Of a stretch of DNA of 64,000 nt, positions 15,025 through 25,349 are shown piece after piece. Numbering within the stretch: the stretch's first letter is position 1; each line of letters starts with the position of its first letter. The notes below the pieces were generated by a model. The model saw nothing but the letters and a program-made list of their open reading frames with translations, did no database searches and was not told the origin of the DNA. Origin of the DNA: an uncultured Actinomyces sp. (lineage in GTDB: Bacteria; Actinomycetota; Actinomycetes; Actinomycetales; Actinomycetaceae); NCBI GenBank assembly GCA_938014245.1, contig CALLSD010000048.1, positions 1 to 64,000 of the forward strand, read 5' to 3'. The translations under genes and the position numbers were made by a program.

Positions 15025-15792
15025 ATGAGTAATCCCTACGCTCCTCAGCCTGCTGAGGATTCTCCTCAACTCTCACTTCCTCCCGCTGCTGGGGAGCGCT
15101 TCGAGCCTCAGAAAAAAATTGCCTCGAAGATCGGGACGGTTGTAGACGGTGACTACTACTACGATCAAAACGACGAGAAGCCGATTCCTCTTGAAGCAAA
15201 GAGAATAGTCTTCGAAAAAGGTTCGACCTTTATGGTGATTTTGTCGTGGTGTTTAGCGCTCTTTCTTTCTATGCCCTTCCCGACGATGCTGGCCAAGGGA
15301 ACAGACGCGGTCATTGACGCGGATCATCCATTGATCTGGTCCTTCATGCTAGGGATCGATCTGGTGATCATCGTCTTTCTTATTATTCATGGTTTCCTTT
15401 ATTTCCCAAGTACAGATTGTCTCGACTCCCAAGGGATCACCCTGTCTATCTTGTCAAGGAAAATACAGATTCCGTGGCCGCACTCGCGAACGGGTTTGTA
15501 TGTTCGCCGTGTGAACCAGAAAGGTCGAGCTCTTCAGACAGCTGAAGTGAAGGTCATTCGCCCAGACGGTTCCTCCGCGTTACTTCCTATTACCTTCAGG
15601 GGAGTGGATTCAGTCAAAACTGAACGAGATGCTGTCATCCAATGCTCGCGGATCTGGGGCTGGGCGGTGGCAAAGGGCTATACCCAAGAGAGTGACGAAT
15701 ACATTCCTCTTGCGGGACTAGGGGTTCAGCAGTCTCTTCGCCGTCGCCAAGAAGAACGCTACGGCCTTCTTACGAATGTGAACGACAACTAG
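15025..15792 (+). CDS. Membrane protein with PH-like domain, tandem paralogue
   Basis: 255 residues, same layout: GDYYYDQNDEKPIPLEAKRIVFEKGS, two helices, PWPHSRTGLYVRR and the shared ending QSLRRRQEERYGLL. TAA of the first gene abuts this ATG, so translation is coupled. A duplicated pair of unknown function. Confidence 0.65.
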   Translation: MSNPYAPQPAEDSPQLSLPPAAGERFEPQKKIASKIGTVVDGDYYYDQNDEKPIPLEAKRIVFEKGSTFMVILSWCLALFLSMPFPTMLAKGTDAVIDADHPLIWSFMLGIDLVIIVFLIIHGFLYFPSTDCLDSQGITLSILSRKIQIPWPHSRTGLYVRRVNQKGRALQTAEVKVIRPDGSSALLPITFRGVDSVKTERDAVIQCSRIWGWAVAKGYTQESDEYIPLAGLGVQQSLRRRQEERYGLLTNVNDN

Positions 15793-15819
15793 GAAGACCT
15801 CCAATAGGTCTTTCCTTCG

Positions 15820-15863
15820 TATAAAGGTGTGGGCCCGGCAGCTGCCGGGCCCACACCTTTATA
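15820..15863. terminator. Perfect 44-bp palindrome, bidirectional terminator
   Basis: Twenty-two-bp arms without a loop, centred on GGCAGCTGCC and beginning TATAAAGGTGTGGG. It lies between convergent genes (PH-like pair and valS), GC-rich in the centre with A/T at both ends: a shared Rho-independent terminator. Confidence 0.8.
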
Positions 15864-15871
15864 CCTAGAAC

Positions 15872-18631
15872 TTAGTTCTTCTTCTTAGCCGGGGCTTCGC
15901 CCAACTCGAAGGAAGCGACACGGATGGTGCCTTCATCTTCGGTAGCCTCTCCCGAGGCCTCGAAGTGAGCAGGACCCTGAATCTTCGTCGCGGCAGCAAG
16001 GTCTTCCAGAACTTCCTCAAGCAGGGGGATCATCTGCTCGGGAGCAGACACCATCACCTCAAGGAAGGGGGTCCTGGGGGAGACCTTCGCTTCGGACTTC
16101 ACGCGACGCAGGACCACCAGTGCCTCGGAGGCAACGCCCAGCAACACGCTGGAAGCATCCTCGATCGCGCCCTCAATACTCCCATCAGGGGTGACCTCAA
16201 GGTTGGAGGTGGTCGGCCATGCAGCCTGGTGGACGCTGCCTTCGCGATACCAGCTCCACACCTCCTCGGTCACGAAGGGCAGGTAGGGAGCAAGCAAACG
16301 AACGAAAGTATCGATGGCGATCGCCAGCGCTGCGCGGGCAGAGGCCGAAGCCTGATCACTCCACTTGCCATCGCGGTTGTAGGCGCGTTCCTTCACGAGC
16401 TCCAAGTAGTCATCACAGAAGGTCCAGAAGAAGGACTCGGTGACTTCCAGCGCGCGAGCGTGCTCGTAGTTCTCCAATGCGGCGGTTGCGGAGGCGACAA
16501 CCTCACGCAAAGCAGCAAGCATCGAACGGTCGAGGGGCTGGACAACGTGCGTGATATCCAGATCCAGATCTGCGTCTCCACCCATCGTGAGAGCGAACTT
16601 CGAAGCGTTGAGCACCTTAATGGCAAGGCGGCGGCCAATCTTCATCTGCGATTCATCGAAAGCGGCATCCAGGCCCAGTCGAGCAGATGCCGCCCAGTAA
16701 CGCACCGCGTCCGAGCCGAACTTCTCGAGCAAGCCCATGGGGGTCACGACATTGCCCTTAGACTTCGACATCTTCTTGTGATCCGAGTCCAAGATCCATC
16801 CGGAAAGACCAGCGTGTGCCCAAGGGAGCGCACCGAATTCCAGATCTGCGCGTACGACCGTTGAGAACAGCCAGGTTCGAATGATGTCCTGCCCCTGCGG
16901 ACGCAAGTCCATCGGGTAGGTACGCGAGAACAAGTCCTCGTCCTCAAGCCAACCGCAGGCAATCTGCGGAGAGAGGGACGAGGTCGCCCAGGTATCCATG
17001 ATGTCGAGTTCGCCCACGAAACCGCCAGCTACTCCGCGCTGATCCTCGGTGTAACCGGGAGCTGTATCCGATGAGGGATCGACAGGAAGCTGATCCTCGC
17101 TGGGGGTGATGATCTGGGTGTAATCAACTTCGCCACTGTCATCAACGCGGTACCACAGGGGGAACGGAACACCGAAGAAACGCTGACGGGAGACCAACCA
17201 GTCGTTGTTGAGGCCGCGTACCCAGTTCTCGTAGCGCACGCGCATGAAGTCCGGGTGGAACTCCAATTCCTTACCGCGCTCGATGAGTTCCTCGTTCAGG
17301 TCTTTGTCCGTTGCAGGATTGACCCACGGCTTGCCGCCGTTACGGATGTACCACTGACGCGAAGTGACGATCTCCAGGGGCTTGTCGCCCTTTTCGAAGA
17401 AGTTCGTCTGGCGCATCGTCTTCTGAGGTTCACCGCGCATCTCGCCGCTTGCCTCGAGGCGCGCCACCAAGGCCTCGCGAGCAGAGAAGGTCGTCTTCCC
17501 TGCAAGCTCAGCGAAGGCCTCGCGACCCTCATCGGTGGTGATCCACTCGGGGGTTTCGGTCTGCAGGCGGCCATCCTTGCGCAAAACTGTGCGGAGCGGA
17601 AGGTTCAGGTCACGCCACCAATCGATATCGGTCGTGTCACCGAAAGTACAGCACATGGCAATACCGGCGCCCTTGTCCATCTCCGCCTCGGGGTGGGGAA
17701 GAACAGGGACCTCAACACCGAAAACAGGGGAGGCAACCGTGGTACCGAACAGTGGCTTGTAGCGCTCGTCGTCGGGGTGAGCAATCAGGGCCACGCACGC
17801 GGGAAGGAGTTCGGGGCGAGTCGTCTCGATGCAGACATCAACACCGTTCTCAACCGGCGCACCGGCTGCAGCGGCCTCGGCAGCGCGCGCGGGGTCGGTG
17901 ATATGGAAGGCGAGGCGGTGGTAGAAGCCCGGGTATTCGCGGCTCTCAAGCTCAGCCTGGGCCACAGCGGTCTGGAAGGTGACGTCCCACAGGCCAGGAG
18001 CCTCAGCCTGATAGGCCTCGCCGCGCTCGAGATTGCGCAAGAATGCAGCCTGGGCAACCTTGCGGGCACGTGTACCGATGGTCTGGTAGTTCTGGGTCCA
18101 GTCAACCGACAGGCCCAGGTGGCGCCACAGGTCCTCGAAGTGCTTCTCGTCTTCGACGGTCAAGCGCTCACACAGTTCCACGAAATTACGACGTGAAATC
18201 GGCACCTGATCGCGAGCCTTGATGGACTTGCCTTCACCACCAACGTGCGGGGGCTCGAAGTTCGGATCATAGGGGAGGGTTGCATCGACGCGAACCCCGA
18301 AGTAGTTCTGAACGCGGCGCTCAGTAGGCAGGCCATTGTCGTCCCAACCCATGGGGTAAAAGACTGATTTACCCAGCATTCGCTGGAAACGTGCGACGAC
18401 GTCGGTGTGCGTGTACGAGAACACGTGGCCGACGTGAAGTGAACCCGAAACCGTGGGCGGGGGAGTGTCGATCGAGTAAACCTCTTGGCGGGGGCGGCTT
18501 CGATCAAAACGATAGGTTCCCTGATCTTCCCAACGCTGGTTCCACTGGGCTTCGAGGCCTTCAGTGGCGACCTTGTCCGGCACCTGGGGTGCGGGCAGCG
18601 AGGTGGGTTCGGCCTGGCGCTGAGCGCTCAT
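15872..18631 (-). CDS. valS: Valyl-tRNA synthetase
   Basis: 919 residues. HIGH-type motif HVGH (66-69), KMSKSKGN near residue 620, editing (CP1) domain between them and an anticodon-binding C-terminal domain. Charges tRNA-Val in the cytoplasm. PMGWDDNGLPTERRVQNYFG is the form seen in the ValRS type found in many actinobacteria. A single essential gene with its own promoter; no T-box leader recognised in the 240-nt upstream gap. Confidence 0.95.
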   Translation of the reverse strand: MSAQRQAEPTSLPAPQVPDKVATEGLEAQWNQRWEDQGTYRFDRSRPRQEVYSIDTPPPTVSGSLHVGHVFSYTHTDVVARFQRMLGKSVFYPMGWDDNGLPTERRVQNYFGVRVDATLPYDPNFEPPHVGGEGKSIKARDQVPISRRNFVELCERLTVEDEKHFEDLWRHLGLSVDWTQNYQTIGTRARKVAQAAFLRNLERGEAYQAEAPGLWDVTFQTAVAQAELESREYPGFYHRLAFHITDPARAAEAAAAGAPVENGVDVCIETTRPELLPACVALIAHPDDERYKPLFGTTVASPVFGVEVPVLPHPEAEMDKGAGIAMCCTFGDTTDIDWWRDLNLPLRTVLRKDGRLQTETPEWITTDEGREAFAELAGKTTFSAREALVARLEASGEMRGEPQKTMRQTNFFEKGDKPLEIVTSRQWYIRNGGKPWVNPATDKDLNEELIERGKELEFHPDFMRVRYENWVRGLNNDWLVSRQRFFGVPFPLWYRVDDSGEVDYTQIITPSEDQLPVDPSSDTAPGYTEDQRGVAGGFVGELDIMDTWATSSLSPQIACGWLEDEDLFSRTYPMDLRPQGQDIIRTWLFSTVVRADLEFGALPWAHAGLSGWILDSDHKKMSKSKGNVVTPMGLLEKFGSDAVRYWAASARLGLDAAFDESQMKIGRRLAIKVLNASKFALTMGGDADLDLDITHVVQPLDRSMLAALREVVASATAALENYEHARALEVTESFFWTFCDDYLELVKERAYNRDGKWSDQASASARAALAIAIDTFVRLLAPYLPFVTEEVWSWYREGSVHQAAWPTTSNLEVTPDGSIEGAIEDASSVLLGVASEALVVLRRVKSEAKVSPRTPFLEVMVSAPEQMIPLLEEVLEDLAAATKIQGPAHFEASGEATEDEGTIRVASFELGEAPAKKKN

Positions 18632-18877
18632 ACATATTCTCCATCCGAGTCGTGGACTTATTACCGTCCAAGCCTACGTTTCATCGGCTCCTCGGTCCAG
18701 CGAGAACGCGCCGATGAGTCGCTCACAGCGGGGGCTACACGGGGGCAGACGGTGCAAAGCACGTGAGGTGTAATAAGACGTGTTCGTTACATCCGCTCAT
18801 CGAACGGTCTGCGCGAGCGAAGAACGAGAGTCTGAGTAGTCTGGATTAAGGATCGCTCACACTTGAAAGGGAGAGTC

Positions 18878-20251
18878 ATGGCTGCGGCGCAAACACGTGA
18901 TATCGGAGAAGAAACCCTCGATCTTCTTCGACGGCTGATCGCCTTGCAATCGGTCAATGACCTCACCCCAGATTCGGGACAGGAAATCAAGGCTGCCAAT
19001 CTTTTCGAAGATTACTTTGCTGGCCTGCCTATAAGACTTGAGCGCATTGAAGCTCATCCGGGTCGAACGACCTTAGTCGTCACGGTTCCCGGAACGGATC
19101 CCAGTTGCGAAGCTCTCACCCTTCTGGGGCACACCGACGTTGTTCCGGTCGATGACAAGCATTGGACGCACCCACCTTTTGAGGGGGAAATCAGCGGTGG
19201 CCAAATTTGGGGGCGAGGGAGCGTGGACATGCTCCACCTCACCGCAGCCATGGCTGTCGTTACTCGCCGCATCGCCCAAGAAATCGCCGACGGTGGAGCG
19301 CGTCCGCAAGCAAGCCTGACTTTCGTCGCTGCTGCGGATGAAGAAGCACGAGGCGGACTGGGAGTTCCGTGGATCGGTGAACATCGCCCCGAGGCGTTCT
19401 CATGGGATGCTTCGTTATCTGAAATGGGAGGCGCGCATATTCGAGGCGCCCGGGGCCGAGATAGCGTCGTTGTCATTGCCGGAGAAAAGGGAGCCGCGCA
19501 ACGGCGTCTTCATGTACGCGGGGATGCCGGTCATGGATCGATTCCCCTTGGTCGAGTCAGCGCTGTCGAGATGCTGGGCAGGGTTTCTCATGCTCTTGCA
19601 CAAGCCCAATGGCCCCATGCAAGCGATGAAATCTGGGCGGGTTTTGTTCGCGCCTTCGAGTTCGACGCTTCGCTGGAATCCGCGCTGGTTGATGGTACAT
19701 ACGATGGTGATTACAGCGAATTTGGTGATCTTGCCGCATACGCTCACGCCGTTTCGCATATGACTGTTGCGCAAACCGTTGTCAGGGCCGGAGGTCCGAT
19801 TAACGTTCTTCCTTCTTCTGGCTACATCGAACTCGATATCCGTACTCTGCCTGGGCAAAGTGACGATGACGTCGATCGCGCGATTTTCGAGGCCTTGGGG
19901 GAGCTGGCCTCCAGCGTCCAGATCGAGCGCTTGCTCAGCGAGCCAGCCACGGCCTCGTCAATTGAGACGAAACTCTACCGAACAATCGAAGAAGTTCTTC
20001 GCGAAGCGCACCCCGGTGCAGTCGTGGTCCCCATCCTCTTCCCGGGAGGATCAGACCTGAGAGTCGGTAGACGTAAGGGGGGAGTGGGCTACGGTTTTGG
20101 ATCATGTGCTTCCGGGGCGACGCTCGGCGAGGTCTATTCGCAACTTCATGCGCACGACGAACATATGCCCATCGAAGACGTCTTCTCGACCGCGCGTGAT
20201 CTGCAACGCCTTGTTTGCCTCTATATTGGCGCTTCGCTTCATGCCCAGTGA
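18878..20251 (+). CDS. M20 family metallopeptidase (dipeptidase/ArgE-DapE type)
   Basis: 457 residues. Zinc-ligand motifs LLGHTDVVPVD...WTHPPFEG and GRGSVDM (bridging Asp), catalytic AADEEARGG, and a late HAHDEHMPI histidine. Likely hydrolyses dipeptides or N-acyl amino acids in the cytoplasm. ATG 18878 has AAAGGGAGAG before it, better than the TTG at 18863. It lies upstream of the oligopeptide uptake operon, which fits a role in peptide use; substrate not determinable. Confidence 0.88.
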   Translation: MAAAQTRDIGEETLDLLRRLIALQSVNDLTPDSGQEIKAANLFEDYFAGLPIRLERIEAHPGRTTLVVTVPGTDPSCEALTLLGHTDVVPVDDKHWTHPPFEGEISGGQIWGRGSVDMLHLTAAMAVVTRRIAQEIADGGARPQASLTFVAAADEEARGGLGVPWIGEHRPEAFSWDASLSEMGGAHIRGARGRDSVVVIAGEKGAAQRRLHVRGDAGHGSIPLGRVSAVEMLGRVSHALAQAQWPHASDEIWAGFVRAFEFDASLESALVDGTYDGDYSEFGDLAAYAHAVSHMTVAQTVVRAGGPINVLPSSGYIELDIRTLPGQSDDDVDRAIFEALGELASSVQIERLLSEPATASSIETKLYRTIEEVLREAHPGAVVVPILFPGGSDLRVGRRKGGVGYGFGSCASGATLGEVYSQLHAHDEHMPIEDVFSTARDLQRLVCLYIGASLHAQ

Positions 20252-20369
20252 GTGTGAGATTCGCTGTTACAAACGACCAGCACGTGGCACAACTCGCCAA
20301 GGGAGCTGTTGACCCATATCGTTATATTTGTGCACGTCCGTGCGCGCCAAAGGAACAAAGGAGAATTGG

Positions 20370-21959
20370 ATGCCAGCATCACGCATCACCATGAAAACAG
20401 CCGCTCTTGTCTCAGCCGCTGTCCTTATGTGTACCTCGCTGGCAGCCTGTGCGCCGAAGAACGCTTCTTCGACGCAATCCTCGAGTAAGGCAGGGACAAT
20501 TACGGTCGGTCTCCCGGGTTCTTTGTCGACTCTGGATACCGCCCATGAAACCGGAATTATCAACTACTACGTTGCACAGGTGACCTCTGAAGGTCTGCTC
20601 GCTGTCGATAAGGACGGCAAGCTGGTTCCGGCAATCGCGACGGCTTACCACACGGATGATGCGAAAACCTGGGTATTCCAGATCCGTCAGGACGCGAAGT
20701 TCCAAGATGGTAACCCCGTGACCATTGAAGATATTCTCTTCTCGATCAACGTCGCGAAGGATCCCGAAAAGTCGCCTTCCTCGGCCGTGTACTGGACGGC
20801 AGGCATCGAGGCCGCGCAGACCGGAGAGTGGGAAATTACCATTACCCTTCCTTCTCCGGCTGAGAATTTCGGGTGGACCGTGACGGCAAACGGTGGCCTG
20901 TGGATCACTGAGAAGTCCTTCTACGAGGCCGCGCAGTCCTATGGTTCATCCAAGGACCTGATCATGGGGACTGGCCCCTACAAGGCAACCTCGTTCCAGC
21001 CCGACTCGAAGGCAGTTTTCGAGAAGAGCGGAACCTGGTGGGGTGGAGATACCCCCGCGCAAACCATCGAGTTTGATTTCTTCTCTGATGAAAACTCGCG
21101 TCTTCTTGCTCAGCAAAGCGGTCAGATCGACATCTCGACTCAGCTCCCGACGGATCAGCTTTCTCAGTTTGAATCCATCAACGGAGTGAAGGTCCTGACC
21201 GAATCCGACCGTTCCTTCGTGGGGTTGACCTTCGATGAAGGCGTGGCTCCCTTCGATGACATTCACGTCCGTAAGGCAATCGCTCACGCTGTTGACCGAA
21301 AAGCTATCGTCGACTCGATCCTTAAGGGCCGAGGCGAAGTTGCGACCGGAATCGAGCCCAATGATCAGTTGGGCAGCGAGATCGGCGTTGATAAGGCTCG
21401 TGAACTTCAGGCCAATCTCCCCGTTGACTCCTTCAACATGGATCAGGCTCGCGCCGAGCTCGCTCAGTCGAAGGTCCCCAACGGTTTCGACACCGAACTG
21501 ACCTACCCGGCCTCGATTCCTGAAATGGGATCCGCAGCACTCGCTATTGCGGAGAACCTCAAGCAGATCGGAATTAACGTCACGGTGACTTCGAAGCCCA
21601 TCGAAGAGTGGGTTTCCAAGGTGGGAACGGGTGAGTACGGCCTGTACTACATGAGCTACACCTCGACGACCGGTGACCCCGCTGAAATCGCCGGCTGGCT
21701 GCTCGGTCCTAGTAATCCCGCACGTTATGTGAATGAGGAAGTTCAAGGTCTCATCGCCTCGTCGAACCAGGAGACGGATCCTCAAAAGCGCGCCGAGCAA
21801 ATTGTTGACGCTGAGCGAATTGCTCAGCAGAACACGATTTACTCGCCGATCTGGTGGGGCAAGACTTCAACTGCTTTCTCCAAGACCGTCACTCCCAATA
21901 ACTACACGTCCTACTTCTTCATGACCCCCTGGGCCGCGTCCCTGAACGTCACGAAGTGA
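20370..21959 (+). CDS. Peptide ABC transporter substrate-binding lipoprotein
   Basis: 529 residues; lipoprotein signal peptide with lipobox LAAC (~Cys26) and then an SBP family 5 (OppA/DppA) body, e.g. GKLVPAIATAYHTDDAKTWVFQIRQDAKFQDGNPV. AAAGGAGAA precedes the ATG at 20370. It captures oligopeptides (or another family 5 ligand such as nickel/opines) outside the membrane for the two permeases and ATPase that follow. The operon is tightly packed. Confidence 0.9.
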   Translation: MPASRITMKTAALVSAAVLMCTSLAACAPKNASSTQSSSKAGTITVGLPGSLSTLDTAHETGIINYYVAQVTSEGLLAVDKDGKLVPAIATAYHTDDAKTWVFQIRQDAKFQDGNPVTIEDILFSINVAKDPEKSPSSAVYWTAGIEAAQTGEWEITITLPSPAENFGWTVTANGGLWITEKSFYEAAQSYGSSKDLIMGTGPYKATSFQPDSKAVFEKSGTWWGGDTPAQTIEFDFFSDENSRLLAQQSGQIDISTQLPTDQLSQFESINGVKVLTESDRSFVGLTFDEGVAPFDDIHVRKAIAHAVDRKAIVDSILKGRGEVATGIEPNDQLGSEIGVDKARELQANLPVDSFNMDQARAELAQSKVPNGFDTELTYPASIPEMGSAALAIAENLKQIGINVTVTSKPIEEWVSKVGTGEYGLYYMSYTSTTGDPAEIAGWLLGPSNPARYVNEEVQGLIASSNQETDPQKRAEQIVDAERIAQQNTIYSPIWWGKTSTAFSKTVTPNNYTSYFFMTPWAASLNVTK

Positions 21960-22909
21960 TGGTGCGTTTTCTTGCTCGACGCCTCGCGGGTTTCGCGGCG
22001 GTACTGCTAGCCCTGTCTTTCATCATCTTCTCCCTCTTGGACATGGTCCCGGGAGATCCGGTGAAGATCTTGGTTGGCACCCGCCGCCTGACCCCCGAGG
22101 TTCGTGCTGCCATTACGCAAAAATACGGCCTCGACGAACCCTTTTTGATTCGTTATTGGCACTGGCTCTCCCGTGCGCTCACGGGTGATTTTGGCGATTC
22201 GGTACGTTCGGCGACTCCTGTCACGGATGTTCTTGCCGGTCGCGTCGGCCTGACGGCAACGCTCACGCTGATGGCCTTTATCATCGCGATCTGTGTCGGT
22301 GTGCCACTGGGGATTTGGGCGGCACGCCGCGCAGGAAGCTGGGTTGATCGCTCCATCGTCGGATGGAGCGTCGTTGGCATTTCCGCTCCCGGTTTCGCCT
22401 TGGGGCTTGTCCTTCTCTACGTCTTTGGACTTATGCTCGGATGGTTCCCCATCTTCGGGCAAGGGGAGGGACTCCTCGACACCCTCTGGCACCTTGCCCT
22501 TCCCGCACTTGCGCTGGCAACGGGGATTGGAGCGATGATCGTGAGGATTACGCGTGCCGCGGTCATTGCAGAACTCAAGCAGGATTACGTGACTTTCGCG
22601 CGCTCTCGCGGCTTGGCCTCCAGGCGTATCACTCGCATGTACCTGCGCGCGGCCTCGTTGCCGATCATTACTTCCGCGGGACTGATCTTGGGCACTCTTT
22701 TCGGCTCGACGGTTCTCGTGGAGGAAGCTTTTTCTCTTCCCGGACTGGGGCAGCTCCTTGCCGACTCCATCACCTATAAGGATGTGCCCGTCGTCCAGGC
22801 GATTGCGCTTTTGGTTGCGTTGGTCATTATCGCCGTTACTTTCGTTGTGGATGTCGCTGCTTTTGCGATCGATCCGCGTCAAAAGCTTGAAGAAGGGGGT
22901 GCCGCATGA
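21959..22909 (+). CDS. Peptide ABC transporter permease, DppB-like
   Basis: About 316 residues, six membrane helices, with the DppB-type N-terminus ...FSLLDMVPGDPVKILVG and the EAA-like loop DYVTFARSRGLASRRI. The ATG overlaps the substrate-binding protein stop (TGATG); a GTG three bases earlier is an alternative. Forms the membrane channel with the next gene product. Confidence 0.9.
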   Translation: MVRFLARRLAGFAAVLLALSFIIFSLLDMVPGDPVKILVGTRRLTPEVRAAITQKYGLDEPFLIRYWHWLSRALTGDFGDSVRSATPVTDVLAGRVGLTATLTLMAFIIAICVGVPLGIWAARRAGSWVDRSIVGWSVVGISAPGFALGLVLLYVFGLMLGWFPIFGQGEGLLDTLWHLALPALALATGIGAMIVRITRAAVIAELKQDYVTFARSRGLASRRITRMYLRAASLPIITSAGLILGTLFGSTVLVEEAFSLPGLGQLLADSITYKDVPVVQAIALLVALVIIAVTFVVDVAAFAIDPRQKLEEGGAA

Positions 22910-23772
22910 GCAGCGCTCAGCCTACTGATCGTTTCCGTTCGACTTTACGAGGCCTCGGCCGCTTTGCGCGCACTATCCCGGGTTCCGTCGCGCTCTCCTT
23001 TGTGATCTTGGCTCTGGTTGCGCTCTGCGTTTTCTTCTCTTCGTTGCTGGTTCCCAATGCGCTGGGTCAGAACGTGAGCTTGGGCGTGAGCCCCGCCGGG
23101 ACGGTGGGCCACATTTTTGGAACCGATAAAGTCGGTCGAGATATTCTTGCCCTCACTATTGCGGGGACTCGATCGGCGGTCCTTGGCCCCATCGTCATTG
23201 CCGGCGGCTCAATGGTATTAGGCCTGCTTTTTGGAATGACTGCCGGCTGGTGGGGAGGCTGGTGGGACACACTGGTTTCTCGCTCGTGCGAAATCCTGCT
23301 TTCCATGCCGGTTACCTTGTTGGCGATCGTTGTCGCGGGCGTGATTGGAGGCTCCTACTGGGTGACCGTGGGCGTTCTGATCATCTTGTTTGCTCCCTCA
23401 GATATCCGCATGATCCGCGCGGCGACGCTCCAGCAGAAACCACAGCCCTATATCGAATCTGCTCAGGTTCTGGGACTGTCTTCTCCGCGCATCTTGGGCA
23501 TCCACATTCTGCCCAACATCACCCCGATCGTGTGGGCGAATCTCTTTGTCAACGTGGCTTTTGCTCTTGTCTCTCTTTCAGGCTTGTCCTACCTTGGTTT
23601 TGGCGTGGGAGCTCAGGACGCAGACTGGGGACGCCAGCTTGCCGATGGACGTTTTATCCTTGCTCAAAATCCGGCCGCCTGTGTGATTCCTGGCCTTGCC
23701 ATCATTATCACCGCCACCGCAATTAACATCGCTGGCGATTGGTGGAGTGAAAGGCAGGAGGTGCGCTCATGA
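22906..23772 (+). CDS. Peptide ABC transporter permease, DppC-like
   Basis: 288 residues; HIFGTDKVGRDILALTIAGTRSA is the conserved DppC/OppC N-terminal block (FGTDxxGRD), and the EAA loop is PYIESAQVLGLSSPRIL. Overlaps both neighbours by 4 nt, so translation is coupled. Confidence 0.9.
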   Translation: MSSAQPTDRFRSTLRGLGRFARTIPGSVALSFVILALVALCVFFSSLLVPNALGQNVSLGVSPAGTVGHIFGTDKVGRDILALTIAGTRSAVLGPIVIAGGSMVLGLLFGMTAGWWGGWWDTLVSRSCEILLSMPVTLLAIVVAGVIGGSYWVTVGVLIILFAPSDIRMIRAATLQQKPQPYIESAQVLGLSSPRILGIHILPNITPIVWANLFVNVAFALVSLSGLSYLGFGVGAQDADWGRQLADGRFILAQNPAACVIPGLAIIITATAINIAGDWWSERQEVRS

Positions 23773-25349
23773 CGACTGACGATAAGGGCTTGGTGGCCTC
23801 GGGTATCAGTGTCTGGGCTGCCGATGGCCGTAGCCTCGTCGACGACGTGGCGATTCGTGCCCGTGCGGGGCACACCTTGGTGATCGTCGGGGAATCTGGC
23901 GCAGGTAAATCCATGCTTGCCCGCACGATCTGTGCCCTTACGCCGCATTCTCTTCGCGCTCAAGGGCGCATCGCCCTGCAGGGACGCGAATACGATATTG
24001 TTCGCGACGCGCGAGCTTTCAAGGACCTTCGTGGCCAAGGCATCGTCTGGCTTCCTCAGGACCCCTTCACGTCCTTATCGCCGACTCAGCGATGCGGAGA
24101 TCAAATCATCGCCGGACAGCGCCTTTCTCAGCGTGAACGTCGCGAGCGGATCGGGGAGCGTTTGCGTGAGGTCGGTCTTCCCGAGCGCGTTGCCCGAGCG
24201 TATCCGCATGAACTCTCCGGTGGTATGCGTCAACGCGTCGCCATTGCGGCTGCACTGGATTCTTCTCCCGCGGTCTTTATTGCCGACGAACCAACAACGG
24301 CTTTGGATGTGACGACTCAAAAGGAAATTCTTGATCTTTTGAGTGATCTTCGTTCGAGCCGGGGGATGGCGCTGGTTCTCATCACTCACGATTTAGCTCT
24401 TGCTCGCGAGTATGGGGATGAAGTTGTTGTGATGCGCCATGGGCGCGTCGTCGAATCGGGTAGCGTTGAGAAGGTTTTATCTCACCCAGAAACTCCCTAT
24501 ACGCGTGAGCTCGCTGCTGCCGAGCCTCGCCTTGATGGTCCCAATCCTCGCCCTGAGAGTCCGGCTTCTACCGCGCACACTGAGCTTCCTCCGCTTGTGG
24601 ACGCTCGTGACCTCGTCAAGGTTTTTCGTGGCCACGGGCGCGGAGGGAGACATGTCGCTGTCGATGGCGTTTCCCTCGCGATAAAACCACAAGAGTCAGT
24701 GGGCATTGTCGGTGAATCGGGTTCGGGAAAGACAACGCTCGCGCGTCTGATTATCGGATTGGAAAAAGCCGATTCGGGCAGCGTGAGTATCAACGGCGTT
24801 GAGCGGGGGCCTCGTCGCACCCGCGCTGGGGGACCGCCGCCGATTGGCATCGTCTTCCAAAATCCCTACTCGGCTCTCAATCCTGCTCGAAGCGTCGGCG
24901 CGACCCTTGCCGAGGCCTTGCGCGTGGGCGGCCGCGAGGTCAGTGAGGTAGCGCAGCTTCTTCAATCCGTTGACCTTCCTGCTTCCTATGCGGATCGCTA
25001 CCCTGCGCGTTTGTCGGGCGGCGAGCGTCAACGCGTGGCAATTGCGCGCGCCTTGGCAACGCATCCTCAGCTTCTAATCTGCGACGAGGCCGTTTCCGCC
25101 CTTGATGTTTCGGTGCAGGCATCAGTTCTGGAACTTTTGCTTCGCCTGCAACGCACAGAAGGTTTCGCCTTGCTCTTCATTACGCATGATCTTGCAGTTG
25201 CACGCCAGATGTGTGACCGGATGATTGTTATGAAAGATGGAGTGATCGTCGAAGAAGGACCTACGGAAGATATTCTTCACTCTCCTGGTCAGGACTACAC
25301 TCGCGCGCTTCTTGCTGCTGTTCCCGGACAAGAGGGCCACGATGACTGA
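23769..25349 (+). CDS. Fused tandem ABC ATPase (DppD-DppF type)
   Basis: 526 residues with two complete nucleotide-binding domains. First: GESGAGKS, LSGGMRQRVAIA, FIADEPTTALD. Second (from ~residue 280): GESGSGKTT, LSGGERQRVAIA, LICDEAVSALD. Equivalent to DppD plus DppF in a single chain, as in YejF/GsiA. Energises the peptide importer. The first domain has a full set of catalytic motifs, so both sites look active. Confidence 0.92.
   Translation: MTTDDKGLVASGISVWAADGRSLVDDVAIRARAGHTLVIVGESGAGKSMLARTICALTPHSLRAQGRIALQGREYDIVRDARAFKDLRGQGIVWLPQDPFTSLSPTQRCGDQIIAGQRLSQRERRERIGERLREVGLPERVARAYPHELSGGMRQRVAIAAALDSSPAVFIADEPTTALDVTTQKEILDLLSDLRSSRGMALVLITHDLALAREYGDEVVVMRHGRVVESGSVEKVLSHPETPYTRELAAAEPRLDGPNPRPESPASTAHTELPPLVDARDLVKVFRGHGRGGRHVAVDGVSLAIKPQESVGIVGESGSGKTTLARLIIGLEKADSGSVSINGVERGPRRTRAGGPPPIGIVFQNPYSALNPARSVGATLAEALRVGGREVSEVAQLLQSVDLPASYADRYPARLSGGERQRVAIARALATHPQLLICDEAVSALDVSVQASVLELLLRLQRTEGFALLFITHDLAVARQMCDRMIVMKDGVIVEEGPTEDILHSPGQDYTRALLAAVPGQEGHDD

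Noticed and set aside
17255..18196. 313-codon plus-strand ORF opposite valS
   Set aside because: Shadow ORF of a highly conserved synthetase, common in GC-rich genes.
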